Assembly: GCA_938003605.1 (NCBI GenBank)
Contig: CALKYD010000129.1
Coordinates: forward strand, 1 to 5,920
Length of the DNA: 5,920 nt
Source of the DNA: an uncultured Sulfolobales archaeon
GTDB lineage: Archaea; Thermoproteota; Thermoprotei_A; Sulfolobales; Desulfurococcaceae
Direction: 5' to 3'
Position numbers and translations under genes: made by a program. How positions within the stretch are numbered: the first letter of the stretch is position 1; each line of letters opens with the position of its first letter. Positions 1 to 5,920 of the stretch are shown piece after piece. The notes below the pieces were generated by a model that was not told the DNA's origin, made no database searches, and saw only the letters and a program-made list of their open reading frames with translations.

Positions 1-2
1 AA

Positions 3-353
3 GAGTTAAGCGTATACGATTTAGTCATGAGAAGGTACAAGCAGATGAAGGAGGCATTCATGGTTCTACCACTACAGTTTTCAGCTGAAACTCATAAGTA
101 TGAAAACATCGCATCCATAACAATTAGCTGGGGCGGAATGCTCGGCACTCTACCCTACCCAGTCGCACCCACCTTTGATCCATTCATAGGCCCCCTCAGC
201 GGCTACTGCCTCAATCCACCAGGCGAGTCATACTCTAAGTACTGCAAGAGCCCAGCGCCAGGCGGAAAAGTCTACGTACCGGCTGGAGTTAGATTAGGCC
301 ACGGAGACTTATGGGACATGGATTACTTGCTCGACTACGTAGTTAAGCATTAA
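3..353 (+). CDS. BMP-family ABC transporter solute-binding protein, C-terminal part (5' truncated by window edge)
   Basis: This is the C-terminal end of an extracytoplasmic solute-binding protein of the BMP / PnrA-like family, which captures the substrate for the ABC importer encoded directly downstream. The frame is open from the left edge, so the ATG at 27 is an internal methionine and the true start, with any signal or lipobox, lies outside. About 116 residues are visible. The recognisable part is the family's C-terminal block: FDPFIGPLSG, then GGKVYVPAGVRL and a final DLWDMDYLLDYVV, matching the usual pattern of a G-P turn, a 'G-k-v-PaG' strand and a terminal 'l-mdw-v-GV' helix. An 11-residue stretch flanked by two cysteines (codons 207-209 and 243-245) sits between the first two blocks and looks like an insertion. 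The family call rests on this short C-terminal motif plus the adjacent ATPase and permeases. Nucleosides are the commonest known ligands, but that is inference here. Confidence 0.8.
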   Translation, partial: ELSVYDLVMRRYKQMKEAFMVLPLQFSAETHKYENIASITISWGGMLGTLPYPVAPTFDPFIGPLSGYCLNPPGESYSKYCKSPAPGGKVYVPAGVRLGHGDLWDMDYLLDYVVKH

Positions 354-363
354 TCTAAAAACA

Positions 364-369
364 TTTTTT
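364..369 (+). terminator. oligo-T run, possible terminator of the binding-protein gene
   Basis: Six consecutive T residues lie 10 bases past the TAA stop of the binding-protein gene. Archaeal transcription usually ends at short T runs without needing a hairpin, so this may end the upstream transcript or reduce read-through into the transporter genes. The same bases form part of a TATA-like box, so the two readings compete or coexist. Confidence 0.4.
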
Positions 370-373
370 AAAT
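364..373 (+). promoter_or_regulatory. TATA-like promoter box upstream of the ABC ATPase gene
   Basis: TTTTTTAAAT, with a TTTAAA core at 367-372, resembles an archaeal TATA box and is preceded by an A-rich stretch (AAAACA) where a BRE element would sit. Archaeal transcription normally begins about 25 bases downstream, which would place the start near 394-399 and give a leader of roughly 30 nt before the ATG at 426. This would let the membrane and ATPase genes be transcribed apart from the binding protein. The call rests on motif and spacing only; short AT-rich boxes occur by chance. Confidence 0.4.
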
Positions 374-401
374 CCCTACACACATCATTGCAGTAATTGA
401 T

Positions 402-420
402 GCTCCTACAAGTAGGGAGC
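402..420 (+). promoter_or_regulatory. imperfect inverted repeat covering the ATPase ribosome binding site
   Basis: The 19-base sequence GCTCCTACAAGTAGGGAGC can fold with GCTCC (402-406) paired to GGAGC (416-420), then TA (407-408) to TA (413-414), a CAAG loop and one bulged G at 415. The GGAG at 416-419, six bases before the ATG at 426, is the only Shine-Dalgarno-like core for the ATPase gene and lies inside the right arm. If the transcript starts near 395, the hairpin would sit in the leader and could mask this site. As DNA it could instead be a small operator. It is short and could be chance. Confidence 0.35.
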
Positions 421-425
421 GTTAA

Positions 426-1925
426 ATGAGTAGCGAATACGTAGTGCTTAAAGAGATCTCCAAGAAGTTTGCTGGAGGAGTAGTAGCCTTAGATAAAGTG
501 ACGATGGACATAAGGATGGGGGAAGTGCTGGCTCTACTTGGTGAGAATGGTGCAGGAAAATCCACTCTCGTAAAGATCCTTTATGGAGTTTACAGCCCTG
601 ATGAAGGAAGCATCTACATTAGTGGAAGGCGTGTAAACATATCTAGCCCAGCTGAAGCCATTAGGCATGGAATAGTAATGGTGTCCCAACACCCTCAGTT
701 AATAGACACGCTATCTGTAGTCGAGAACCTGGCTCTCGGGCTGAAGACATTCAACGTATTTACAGGCATTAAGAAGATATCTAACTTCATATTGGAGAAA
801 AGCAGGGAGTTTGGATTAAATGTTAATCCCTGGGAGAAGGCGTGGAGGCTTACATACACTCAAAAACAGCTTATTGAAATACTTAGAGCAATGCTCCTTA
901 ACGCAAGAGTCGTTGTACTAGATGAAGCGCTGACTTACCTACCTCTTGAGGAGAAGAAGAAGTTCTATAAGTTCATAAGGGAGTTCGCTGCAAAGGGTGG
1001 AAGCGCTGTAATAATAACTCACAAGATACCTGAAGCACTAGATGCAGCGGATAGAATAGCGATCCTGAGGAGGGGGAGGCTAGTGGGCATTGTTGAGAGA
1101 AGCAGTGCTCAAATAGAGGACATTAGGAGGATGGTGTTTGGGGAAAACATTGCTGAAATAACTTATGGGAGACTCTCAGCCTCTCAGCCGGGGGAGAGGG
1201 TAGTTATTGAAGTACAAGACCTCTGGGTTATTGGAGACTTCGGCGAAAACGCTGTAAGAGGAGTCAGCCTGCGTGTAAGAGAGGGGGAAGTAGCAGGTGT
1301 AGCAGGCATAGTCGGCAATGGCCAGAGGGAGCTCACTCAAGCACTAGCAGGGCTGAGGAGGGTTTCCAGAGGTAGAGTATTCATTGATGGAAGGGACGTA
1401 ACTAATAGGGGCGCTCACGTAGTTAGGGAAGTGGGTGTAGGCTACATTCCCGACTCTCCACTGGCCCTCGGAATATCTATGGATAACTCAATGGCTGAAA
1501 ACATAGCAGCGTTGTTTCAACAAAAGTCCATACTCATTAATTGGGGTAAGGTGTGTGAAGTGGCTTCAAGCCTCATAGAGGCCTACAAGATAGTGATACC
1601 TGGTGCAAACTCCCTCATTAAAGCTCTTTCAGGCGGGAATATAATGAAGGTTGTAGTTAGCAGGGAGGTAAGCTTTTGTAGGAGAGCATTGATAGCTCAT
1701 AACCCGACGAGAGCTTTAGATGAAGTTAGCGCAACCATGGTCCGCAAATTCATTAAGGAGAGAGCTATTAACGATAGGATAGCAGTGCTCCTTGTCTCAG
1801 AGGATCTAGATGAAGTATACAGAGTTAGCGACTCCATCTACGTCATGAATGCAGGAAAGCTCTACGGCCCCTTCCCGCCTAATGAAGCGGAGAGAAGCAA
1901 GATAGAGCACTTAATGGTGACTTAG
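426..1925 (+). CDS. BMP/nucleoside-type ABC importer ATPase with two fused nucleotide-binding domains
   Basis: This cytoplasmic protein powers uptake by hydrolysing ATP against the two permeases encoded next. At 499 residues it has the usual length of the double-NBD sugar/nucleoside importer ATPases (RbsA, YufO/NupO type). NBD1 has an intact Walker A (GENGAGKST, 39-47), a Q-loop glutamine at 88, Walker B VVVLDE ending at D166-E167 and an H-loop histidine at 199; its signature is reduced to LTYTQ (142-146). NBD2 (from about 259) has the family's degenerate P-loop GIVGNGQ (294-300) without the GK-S/T, an intact LSGGN (401-405), a Walker B region HNPTRALD without the DE pair, and S458 in the H-loop position (VSEDLDEV). 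Only the site made from NBD1 Walker A and NBD2 LSGGN should hydrolyse ATP. The NBD2 region IPDSPLALG replaces the 'IPEDR' segment common in relatives. The ATG at 426 is chosen because GGAG lies six bases upstream and the domain begins directly after it. First gene of a tight three-gene operon. Confidence 0.93.
   Translation: MSSEYVVLKEISKKFAGGVVALDKVTMDIRMGEVLALLGENGAGKSTLVKILYGVYSPDEGSIYISGRRVNISSPAEAIRHGIVMVSQHPQLIDTLSVVENLALGLKTFNVFTGIKKISNFILEKSREFGLNVNPWEKAWRLTYTQKQLIEILRAMLLNARVVVLDEALTYLPLEEKKKFYKFIREFAAKGGSAVIITHKIPEALDAADRIAILRRGRLVGIVERSSAQIEDIRRMVFGENIAEITYGRLSASQPGERVVIEVQDLWVIGDFGENAVRGVSLRVREGEVAGVAGIVGNGQRELTQALAGLRRVSRGRVFIDGRDVTNRGAHVVREVGVGYIPDSPLALGISMDNSMAENIAALFQQKSILINWGKVCEVASSLIEAYKIVIPGANSLIKALSGGNIMKVVVSREVSFCRRALIAHNPTRALDEVSATMVRKFIKERAINDRIAVLLVSEDLDEVYRVSDSIYVMNAGKLYGPFPPNEAERSKIEHLMVT
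1916..1920 (+). promoter_or_regulatory. ribosome binding site GGTGA that fixes the TTG start of permease 1
   Basis: GGTGA, complementary to the archaeal 16S anti-Shine-Dalgarno tail, lies inside the last codons of the ATPase gene, seven bases before the TTG at 1928. No in-frame ATG occurs before codon 37, which would cut away the first membrane segment, so this site supports TTG as the start and suggests coupled translation with the ATPase. Confidence 0.7.
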
Positions 1926-1927
1926 GG

Positions 1928-3055
1928 TTGAGGTTCATTATTGTAAGAAGAATTGAGCCTCGTCCATACGTGAGGCCGCTAATAATTGCTTCATCACTAT
2001 TAACTGGAGTAATCCTGGCCTCCGCCCTTCTAACGATGATGGGAGCTGATCCTCTTGCAATCATAACAATTATAGCGCACTCATTTATTACACCACAAGT
2101 AGTTAAGGACATGCTTTTACTAACGATGCTTGGATGCGCTCTACTGATCGCGTTTAAGGGTGCTGTATGGAACATTGGAGCTGAAGGACAGTTCTACACA
2201 GCGATAATACCAATAGTGTGGATAACGCTGTACGCAGTTCCGTGGAGCGCCAGCAGCCCCTCCTATCAACCAATACTAGTCATACTAGCATCAATTACGG
2301 CAGCCATGGTCTTTGGAGCTGCTTGGGGAGCTATTGCAGGTGCTTTGAAGGCTTATGTAGATATAGATGAAGTGCCCGTGACGCTAATAATGAACTATAT
2401 AGCTTACTATGTAGTAAACCTCCTTGTACTCGGGCCATTCCGCGGTAAATACGTCTATGGCTACATTAGAACGGACGACCTTCCAGATGCGTACAAGTTG
2501 AGCATAAACATAGTTATGCAGAAAACTGGGAATGCATTCATAGATGGATTCCTCGAGTTCATCAAGGTGGTAGTGTACTATGCTTACTGGGTGCCTGCAG
2601 CAGTCCTTGTGTTTTCATTAACGTGGGTTGTATTTAACCATACGACGATAGGCCTTAGGATAAAGATTCTTGGCTCGAACCCTGAGTTCCTAAAGGCTGT
2701 GGGAGTAGATGCAAGGAAGACCGTAGTAATTGCCTTTACGTTATCCAGCCTACTCGTAGGCTTTGCAAGCGCCATCTACTACTTAGGTGATTTAACTAGG
2801 CTGACCTACCCCATTCAAGCTCAAACAGCTGGCTACGGCTATCTAGCTATACTTGTAGCATGGCTGTCAATGCTTGAGCTGCAGCTAATCCCCTTATCAG
2901 CATACATAGTTAGTTCACTGAGGAATGCTGGTAGGAACATACAGATATTTGGGCTTGGAGGGCTTGAATCAATGCTAGTGCTGCTGGGCTCAACACTACT
3001 GACCTACTCTATTCTCAGATTTCTAACGGAGTATGAAGTGAGGGTGGTTAAGTAA
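1928..3055 (+). CDS. ABC transporter permease 1, BMP/nucleoside type (YufP/NupP-like)
   Basis: An integral membrane subunit of the importer, of the BPD_transp_2 (branched-chain amino acid/ribose/nucleoside permease) family, 375 residues long. It carries the features expected of the first permease of BMP systems: a hydrophobic N-terminal segment (about 17-38), the motif FKGAVWNIGAEGQ (76-88), the segment EVPVTLIMNYIA (148-159), and the cytoplasmic coupling segment GLRIKILGSNPEFLKAVGV (242-260) that contacts the ATPase. Hydrophobic stretches at roughly 63-75, 87-105, 115-140, 151-170, 220-236, 265-286, 302-318 and 345-364 suggest eight to ten membrane spans. A hydrophilic loop of about 45 residues (171-215) precedes the coupling half and is probably extracytoplasmic. 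The start is TTG, supported by GGTGA seven bases upstream and a 2-nt gap from the ATPase stop. It shares a TAATG junction with permease 2, as expected for subunits made in fixed proportion. Confidence 0.9.
   Translation: MRFIIVRRIEPRPYVRPLIIASSLLTGVILASALLTMMGADPLAIITIIAHSFITPQVVKDMLLLTMLGCALLIAFKGAVWNIGAEGQFYTAIIPIVWITLYAVPWSASSPSYQPILVILASITAAMVFGAAWGAIAGALKAYVDIDEVPVTLIMNYIAYYVVNLLVLGPFRGKYVYGYIRTDDLPDAYKLSINIVMQKTGNAFIDGFLEFIKVVVYYAYWVPAAVLVFSLTWVVFNHTTIGLRIKILGSNPEFLKAVGVDARKTVVIAFTLSSLLVGFASAIYYLGDLTRLTYPIQAQTAGYGYLAILVAWLSMLELQLIPLSAYIVSSLRNAGRNIQIFGLGGLESMLVLLGSTLLTYSILRFLTEYEVRVVK
3043..3047 (+). promoter_or_regulatory. ribosome binding site GGTGG of permease 2
   Basis: GGTGG lies seven bases before the ATG at 3055, within the final codons of permease 1. 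With the one-base TAATG overlap, this supports the ATG as the start and suggests translational coupling of the two permeases. Confidence 0.55.
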
Positions 3056-3957
3056 TGAGCTTGGAGCAACAAGCAGTCAACGCGCTCATAGAGCTAGCCC
3101 CTGTCTTCGCGACATTCTACTTAGTTGCCCTAGGCCACAGCTTGTTTGAAAAAGCGGGACTCCTTGACTTAGCCATAGATGGAGTGTTCTTCATGTGCTC
3201 CAGCATTGCTGTTAGAGTAGCTGTAGCTTCAGTCTCCCCAGTAATTGGAACTGTAGTTGCAGCAATTGCTGCAATGTTTTTAGGAGCTGTACTAGCTTTC
3301 TTAATGACTTTCCTGCCGATCAGTCATGGAGCCGTAGGCCTCTCAATGATGTTCCTAGGCTACGGCATTGGAATAATCGTTGGATACCCCGCTAGACTCG
3401 AAGTAGGCAGCATAGCTATGTACACCTATAGTGAGGGCGAAGCAGTAGCGATCATGACTATATCGATAGCCGTTGGATTAGCCGTCCACGCAATACTTAA
3501 GTACACGAAGCTTGGGGCTTCAATAAGGGCATGTGGAGAAAACCCCCATGCAGCTGCTTCTCTAGGAGTAAACGTGCTTTTAACAAGGCTTATAGCTGGG
3601 GCAGCGGGCTTTGCAATAATGGGGGCAGGCTCATCGTTCTTCACCCTTGCTTGGCAGAAGTTCTGGGATCCGAAGTCGTATACGCTTGGATACGGCTGGC
3701 TGGCATTCACAGTCGCACTAACTTCAGGCAGGCACCCAATAATTCTAATACCTATTTCACTTACATTTGGAGGGCTAACACTCTATAGAGTAAAGATAGG
3801 AGTGATGTATGGAGTTGAAAAGGATGTAGCAAACCTAGTGCCATTCATAGCGGCTTTAGTGGCTATGCTTGTTTTCTATGCAACTAGGCTTAAGAACGTA
3901 TTAGCGCCGCCAGCAGGCCTCGGCAAAGTGTATTATAGGGAAGAAAGAACTGTCTAA
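3055..3957 (+). CDS. ABC transporter permease 2, BMP/nucleoside type (YufQ/NupQ-like)
   Basis: The second membrane subunit, 300 residues, about the usual length for NupQ-type permeases of the BPD_transp_2 family. It pairs with permease 1 to form the channel. Near the N-terminus it has AGLLDLAIDG (34-43), the counterpart of the family's 'AGvvNiGlEG' segment, here with D for N and D for E. The coupling segment TKLGASIRACGENPHAAASLGVN is at 151-173. Hydrophobic spans lie at about 11-30, 44-60, 63-87, 92-110, 130-148, 176-198, 211-224, 227-245 and 260-278. The ATG at 3055 overlaps the stop of permease 1 by one base and has GGTGG upstream. The C-terminal 20 residues are charged and probably cytoplasmic. 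The gene ends with TAA at 3955-3957, 16 bp from the convergent EF-2 gene, with no T-run terminator between them. Confidence 0.9.
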   Translation: MSLEQQAVNALIELAPVFATFYLVALGHSLFEKAGLLDLAIDGVFFMCSSIAVRVAVASVSPVIGTVVAAIAAMFLGAVLAFLMTFLPISHGAVGLSMMFLGYGIGIIVGYPARLEVGSIAMYTYSEGEAVAIMTISIAVGLAVHAILKYTKLGASIRACGENPHAAASLGVNVLLTRLIAGAAGFAIMGAGSSFFTLAWQKFWDPKSYTLGYGWLAFTVALTSGRHPIILIPISLTFGGLTLYRVKIGVMYGVEKDVANLVPFIAALVAMLVFYATRLKNVLAPPAGLGKVYYREERTV

Positions 3958-3973
3958 TAATAATGAGGAGTAG

Positions 3974-5920
3974 TTATGGCCCGAGGAAGTCCTTGGGCTT
4001 AGGAGGCTCTGGCTTAAGTCCTTTCCTCTCCCTAATGCTTCTAACCAAGTCCAGCAGCATGCTGTCAGGCACTGGAGCCCATCTACTGAACTCCTGGCCC
4101 CATAGAGCTTTCCCAGCGGAAGCCCCTCTCAGCGCTTCCGCTAAATCAAATGACTCTGCTACAGGTAGTTCAGCTATAGCTCTAACAATGGGCCCCTGAT
4201 AGCTCATATCGATTATCCTACCTCTCTTCTTAGCAACTATTGCAGTTACTCCACTGATGAACTCGCTTGGAACTCTGACATCGATCTTCATAAGTGGCTC
4301 TAGAAGCGTGGGCCTAGAAGTCAGTAGGCCTACGTATATAGCGTTCCTTGTAGCCGGGAATAGCTGCCCCGGCCCTCTGTGAGCAGGATCTTCATGAATT
4401 ACTGCATCGTGTAACACTACTTTTACTCCTCTAACTGGCTCAGCAGCTAGAGGGCCCTCCTTCATTGATATCCTGAATCCTTGAATTAAAGTATCCCTTA
4501 CCTCCCTTAAGTACTGGACACCGCTAGTTAGGTCTACGAACACATCTATGTTTTCATCTATGGCCCATATCCTCCTAGCCTCATCGTAGTCCCACCCAGC
4601 TTCATCCCTGAGTATCTTGGCTCTATCCCTTGGATCCATGTCTTCAGTCACTACTCCTTGCGCTATGAGGTCTATAGTCCTCTGATCAAGTGGTTCAACG
4701 TGTATATAGACCTTGTTATGCTTGTTAGGGGACTTTCCTTCAAATACATCGCTTCTCTCACGAATGCTCTCTCTATAGACTATCAATGGCTGCGACACGT
4801 TTACATCAAGCCTGTAGAACTCCTTTAAGAGCGTTAAAGCAATCTCTATGTGTAGAGTTCCAAGACCGCTCAGCAGGTATTCGCCCGTCTCTTCATTTAT
4901 CTTAACTAATAGGCTTGGGTCTTCAATGCTCATCTTGTAGAGGGAGTCTATGAGCCTAGGCAGATCGGATGGAGTCTTGGGCTCTATGGATACCGTGACT
5001 ACGGGCTCCGTCAATATTCGCATTCTTTCAAAAGGAACCATGGAGTCCTTGAGCTTCAAGCTAACTATAGTCTCTCCAGCGCGGACTTTGGATAAGCCTA
5101 GGAGTGCAGCAATGTTTCCAGCAATTATTTCATCAGCCAGCTCCCTGTATAAACCCATGTATAGGCTTACTTGAAGAACTCTCTCACTAAACCTAGTGTT
5201 GACTAGCCAGACTTCCTCCCCAGGCTTAGCTGAGCCCGAATATATTCTTCCAGTAGCCACTAGCCCAGCGTGAGGATCAAACTTTATGTCATTAATGACC
5301 ATGACTAGGGGACCGTTGGGATCTGCTTCAATCATTGCCTTAGCTACGTCACTGCTTAGATCTCCATGCCATAGCTTGGGTATCCTATAGCGCTGAGCCT
5401 CCTTAGGGTTGGGCAAATACTTGATCACTGTGTCAAGTATTGCCTCATGCAGGGGAGCTAGCTTCTGTAGCTCAGCTATTCCTTCACGCCCCTTTTCGTA
5501 TGCTGCAACGATATCGCTGAACTTAATGCCTTTATCCTGGGCTAGAGGCACTGTGAGGCCCCATCTATCTTTAGCGCTTCCGAAAACCACCTGGCCTTTA
5601 GCGGGGTCGAGGAGCCAACGGCTTCTGTAGGGCTCTTCTGCATAAGTTGTGAGCAGGCTGTTGAACTCCTTCATTATGTTGACTAGCCTTTGCTGTATTT
5701 CAGTGGGGGTGAGCCTCAGCTCCTTTATTAGCCTATCTATCTTATTCATGTACAGTACGGGCCTAACTAGTTCCTCCATGAGTAGCCTGAGGTACATTTC
5801 GGTCTGAGTCATCACTCCCTCAACGGCGTCTACAACAACTATTGCTCCATCAATTGCTCTATAAGCTCTAGTAGTTTTTGATGAAAAGTCCACGTGCCCA
5901 GGAGTGTCGATGAGGTTAAT
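3974..5920 (-). CDS. fusA: translation elongation factor 2 (archaeal EF-2), N-terminus cut off by window edge
   Basis: This GTPase moves tRNAs and mRNA through the ribosome after peptide bond formation. The frame is open to the right edge and already encodes [13 protein letters not shown] there, so the GTG at 5893 is an internal valine codon and not a start. 648 residues are visible; archaeal EF-2 proteins are about 730-740 long, so roughly 85-90 residues with the P-loop and switch I are outside. In visible numbering: G3 DTPGH at 5-9, G4 NKID at 59-62, G5 GSA at 114-116; domain II around 204-299 ([15 protein letters not shown]), domain III around 305-376 ([11 protein letters not shown]), domain IV from about 379 ([10 protein letters not shown]). 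The loop [11 protein letters not shown] carries the histidine (residue 514, codon 4379-4381) that is modified to diphthamide in archaea and eukaryotes, which separates it from bacterial EF-G. The protein ends in a charged, proline-rich tail, [12 protein letters not shown]. It converges on the transporter operon and has no evident functional tie to it. Confidence 0.97.
   Translation of the reverse strand: MNLIDTPGHVDFSSKTTRAYRAIDGAIVVVDAVEGVMTQTEMYLRLLMEELVRPVLYMNKIDRLIKELRLTPTEIQQRLVNIMKEFNSLLTTYAEEPYRSRWLLDPAKGQVVFGSAKDRWGLTVPLAQDKGIKFSDIVAAYEKGREGIAELQKLAPLHEAILDTVIKYLPNPKEAQRYRIPKLWHGDLSSDVAKAMIEADPNGPLVMVINDIKFDPHAGLVATGRIYSGSAKPGEEVWLVNTRFSERVLQVSLYMGLYRELADEIIAGNIAALLGLSKVRAGETIVSLKLKDSMVPFERMRILTEPVVTVSIEPKTPSDLPRLIDSLYKMSIEDPSLLVKINEETGEYLLSGLGTLHIEIALTLLKEFYRLDVNVSQPLIVYRESIRERSDVFEGKSPNKHNKVYIHVEPLDQRTIDLIAQGVVTEDMDPRDRAKILRDEAGWDYDEARRIWAIDENIDVFVDLTSGVQYLREVRDTLIQGFRISMKEGPLAAEPVRGVKVVLHDAVIHEDPAHRGPGQLFPATRNAIYVGLLTSRPTLLEPLMKIDVRVPSEFISGVTAIVAKKRGRIIDMSYQGPIVRAIAELPVAESFDLAEALRGASAGKALWGQEFSRWAPVPDSMLLDLVRSIRERKGLKPEPPKPKDFLGP

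Larger units (their letters stand above)
426..3957 (+). other. three-gene ABC importer operon (ATPase, permease 1, permease 2)
   Basis: The three genes run in the same direction with a 2-nt gap and a 1-nt overlap, each inner ribosome binding site lying in the tail of the gene before it. The order binding protein, ATPase, permease, permease matches bacterial BMP operons such as yufNOPQ. The binding-protein gene is separated by 72 bp with a possible terminator and promoter, so it may be expressed at a different, probably higher, level. Confidence 0.8.

Noticed and set aside
27..353. A complete 108-residue small protein starting at the ATG at 27
   Set aside because: The frame is open upstream to the window edge, and the product ends in the BMP C-terminal motif, so it is the tail of a longer binding protein.
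426..1925. NBD2 of the ATPase as a decayed, frameshifted domain
   Set aside because: The reading frame is intact and the missing P-loop lysine is normal for the second domain of RbsA/YufO-type ATPases; LSGGN is kept.
1879..2175. Minus-strand open frame of 98 codons across the ATPase/permease 1 junction
   Set aside because: It lies opposite well-supported genes, has no recognisable motif and no clear ribosome binding site. The minus-strand frames at 2584-2775 and 3426-3710 are rejected for the same reasons.
3958..3973. A small RNA or intrinsic hairpin terminator in the convergent gap
   Set aside because: The gap is only 16 bp, without an inverted repeat or T run.
3963..4199. Plus-strand open frame of 78 codons directly after permease 2
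   Set aside because: It is the shadow of the EF-2 C-terminus and has a low-complexity, serine/leucine-rich product with no family resemblance. The same holds for 4950-5174 and 5409-5630 on the plus strand, and for 3531-3788 inside permease 2.
3974..5893. A full-length 639-residue GTPase starting at GTG 5893
   Set aside because: The GTG encodes the valine of DTPGHVDF; nine more in-frame codons reach the edge and the P-loop is still missing, so the gene is truncated by the window.
1..5920. CRISPR, transposon, tRNA or defence-system elements
   Set aside because: No regularly spaced repeats, terminal inverted repeats, transposase-like frames or cloverleaf-like sequences are visible, and nearly all of the window is coding.

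Overview
The window looks like part of a chromosome from an archaeon, most likely a thermophilic crenarchaeote (Thermoproteota). The strongest sign is the elongation factor on the minus strand, which is an archaeal EF-2 with the diphthamide-type HRGPGQ loop, not a bacterial EF-G. The GGTGA/GGTGG ribosome binding sites, a TTG start codon, a TTTAAA-type promoter box and very tight gene packing agree with this. I cannot name the genus from the sequence alone.

Layout. Positions 3-353 (+) hold the C-terminal end of a BMP-family (basic membrane protein / PnrA-like) solute-binding protein; its start lies left of the window. A 72-bp gap (354-425) follows. It holds a T6 run that may terminate the first gene, an overlapping TATA-like box, and an imperfect inverted repeat that covers the ribosome binding site of the next gene. 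Positions 426-3957 (+) are a three-gene operon: a double-domain ABC ATPase (426-1925), a first permease (1928-3055, TTG start) and a second permease (3055-3957). The genes are 2 nt apart and overlapped by 1 nt, respectively. After only 16 bp comes the convergent gene for translation elongation factor 2 (3974-5920, minus strand), whose N-terminus with the P-loop lies beyond the right edge.

How the genes work together. The binding protein, the fused two-domain ATPase and the two different permeases make up a complete ABC importer of the BMP/Nup (YufNOPQ-like) type. Characterised members of this family mostly import nucleosides, so nucleoside or purine uptake is the best guess, but the substrate cannot be read from the sequence. 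The ATPase is strongly asymmetric: NBD1 has an intact P-loop and NBD2 an intact LSGGN signature, while the partner elements are degraded, so only one composite ATP site should be active. EF-2 is a housekeeping translocase and has no evident functional link to the transporter; the two units simply converge.

I found no RNA gene, mobile element, CRISPR array or obviously new system. The points most worth a second look are the hairpin over the ATPase ribosome binding site, the degraded NBD1 signature, the cysteine pair in the binding protein, and the nearly gapless convergent junction without a clear terminator.
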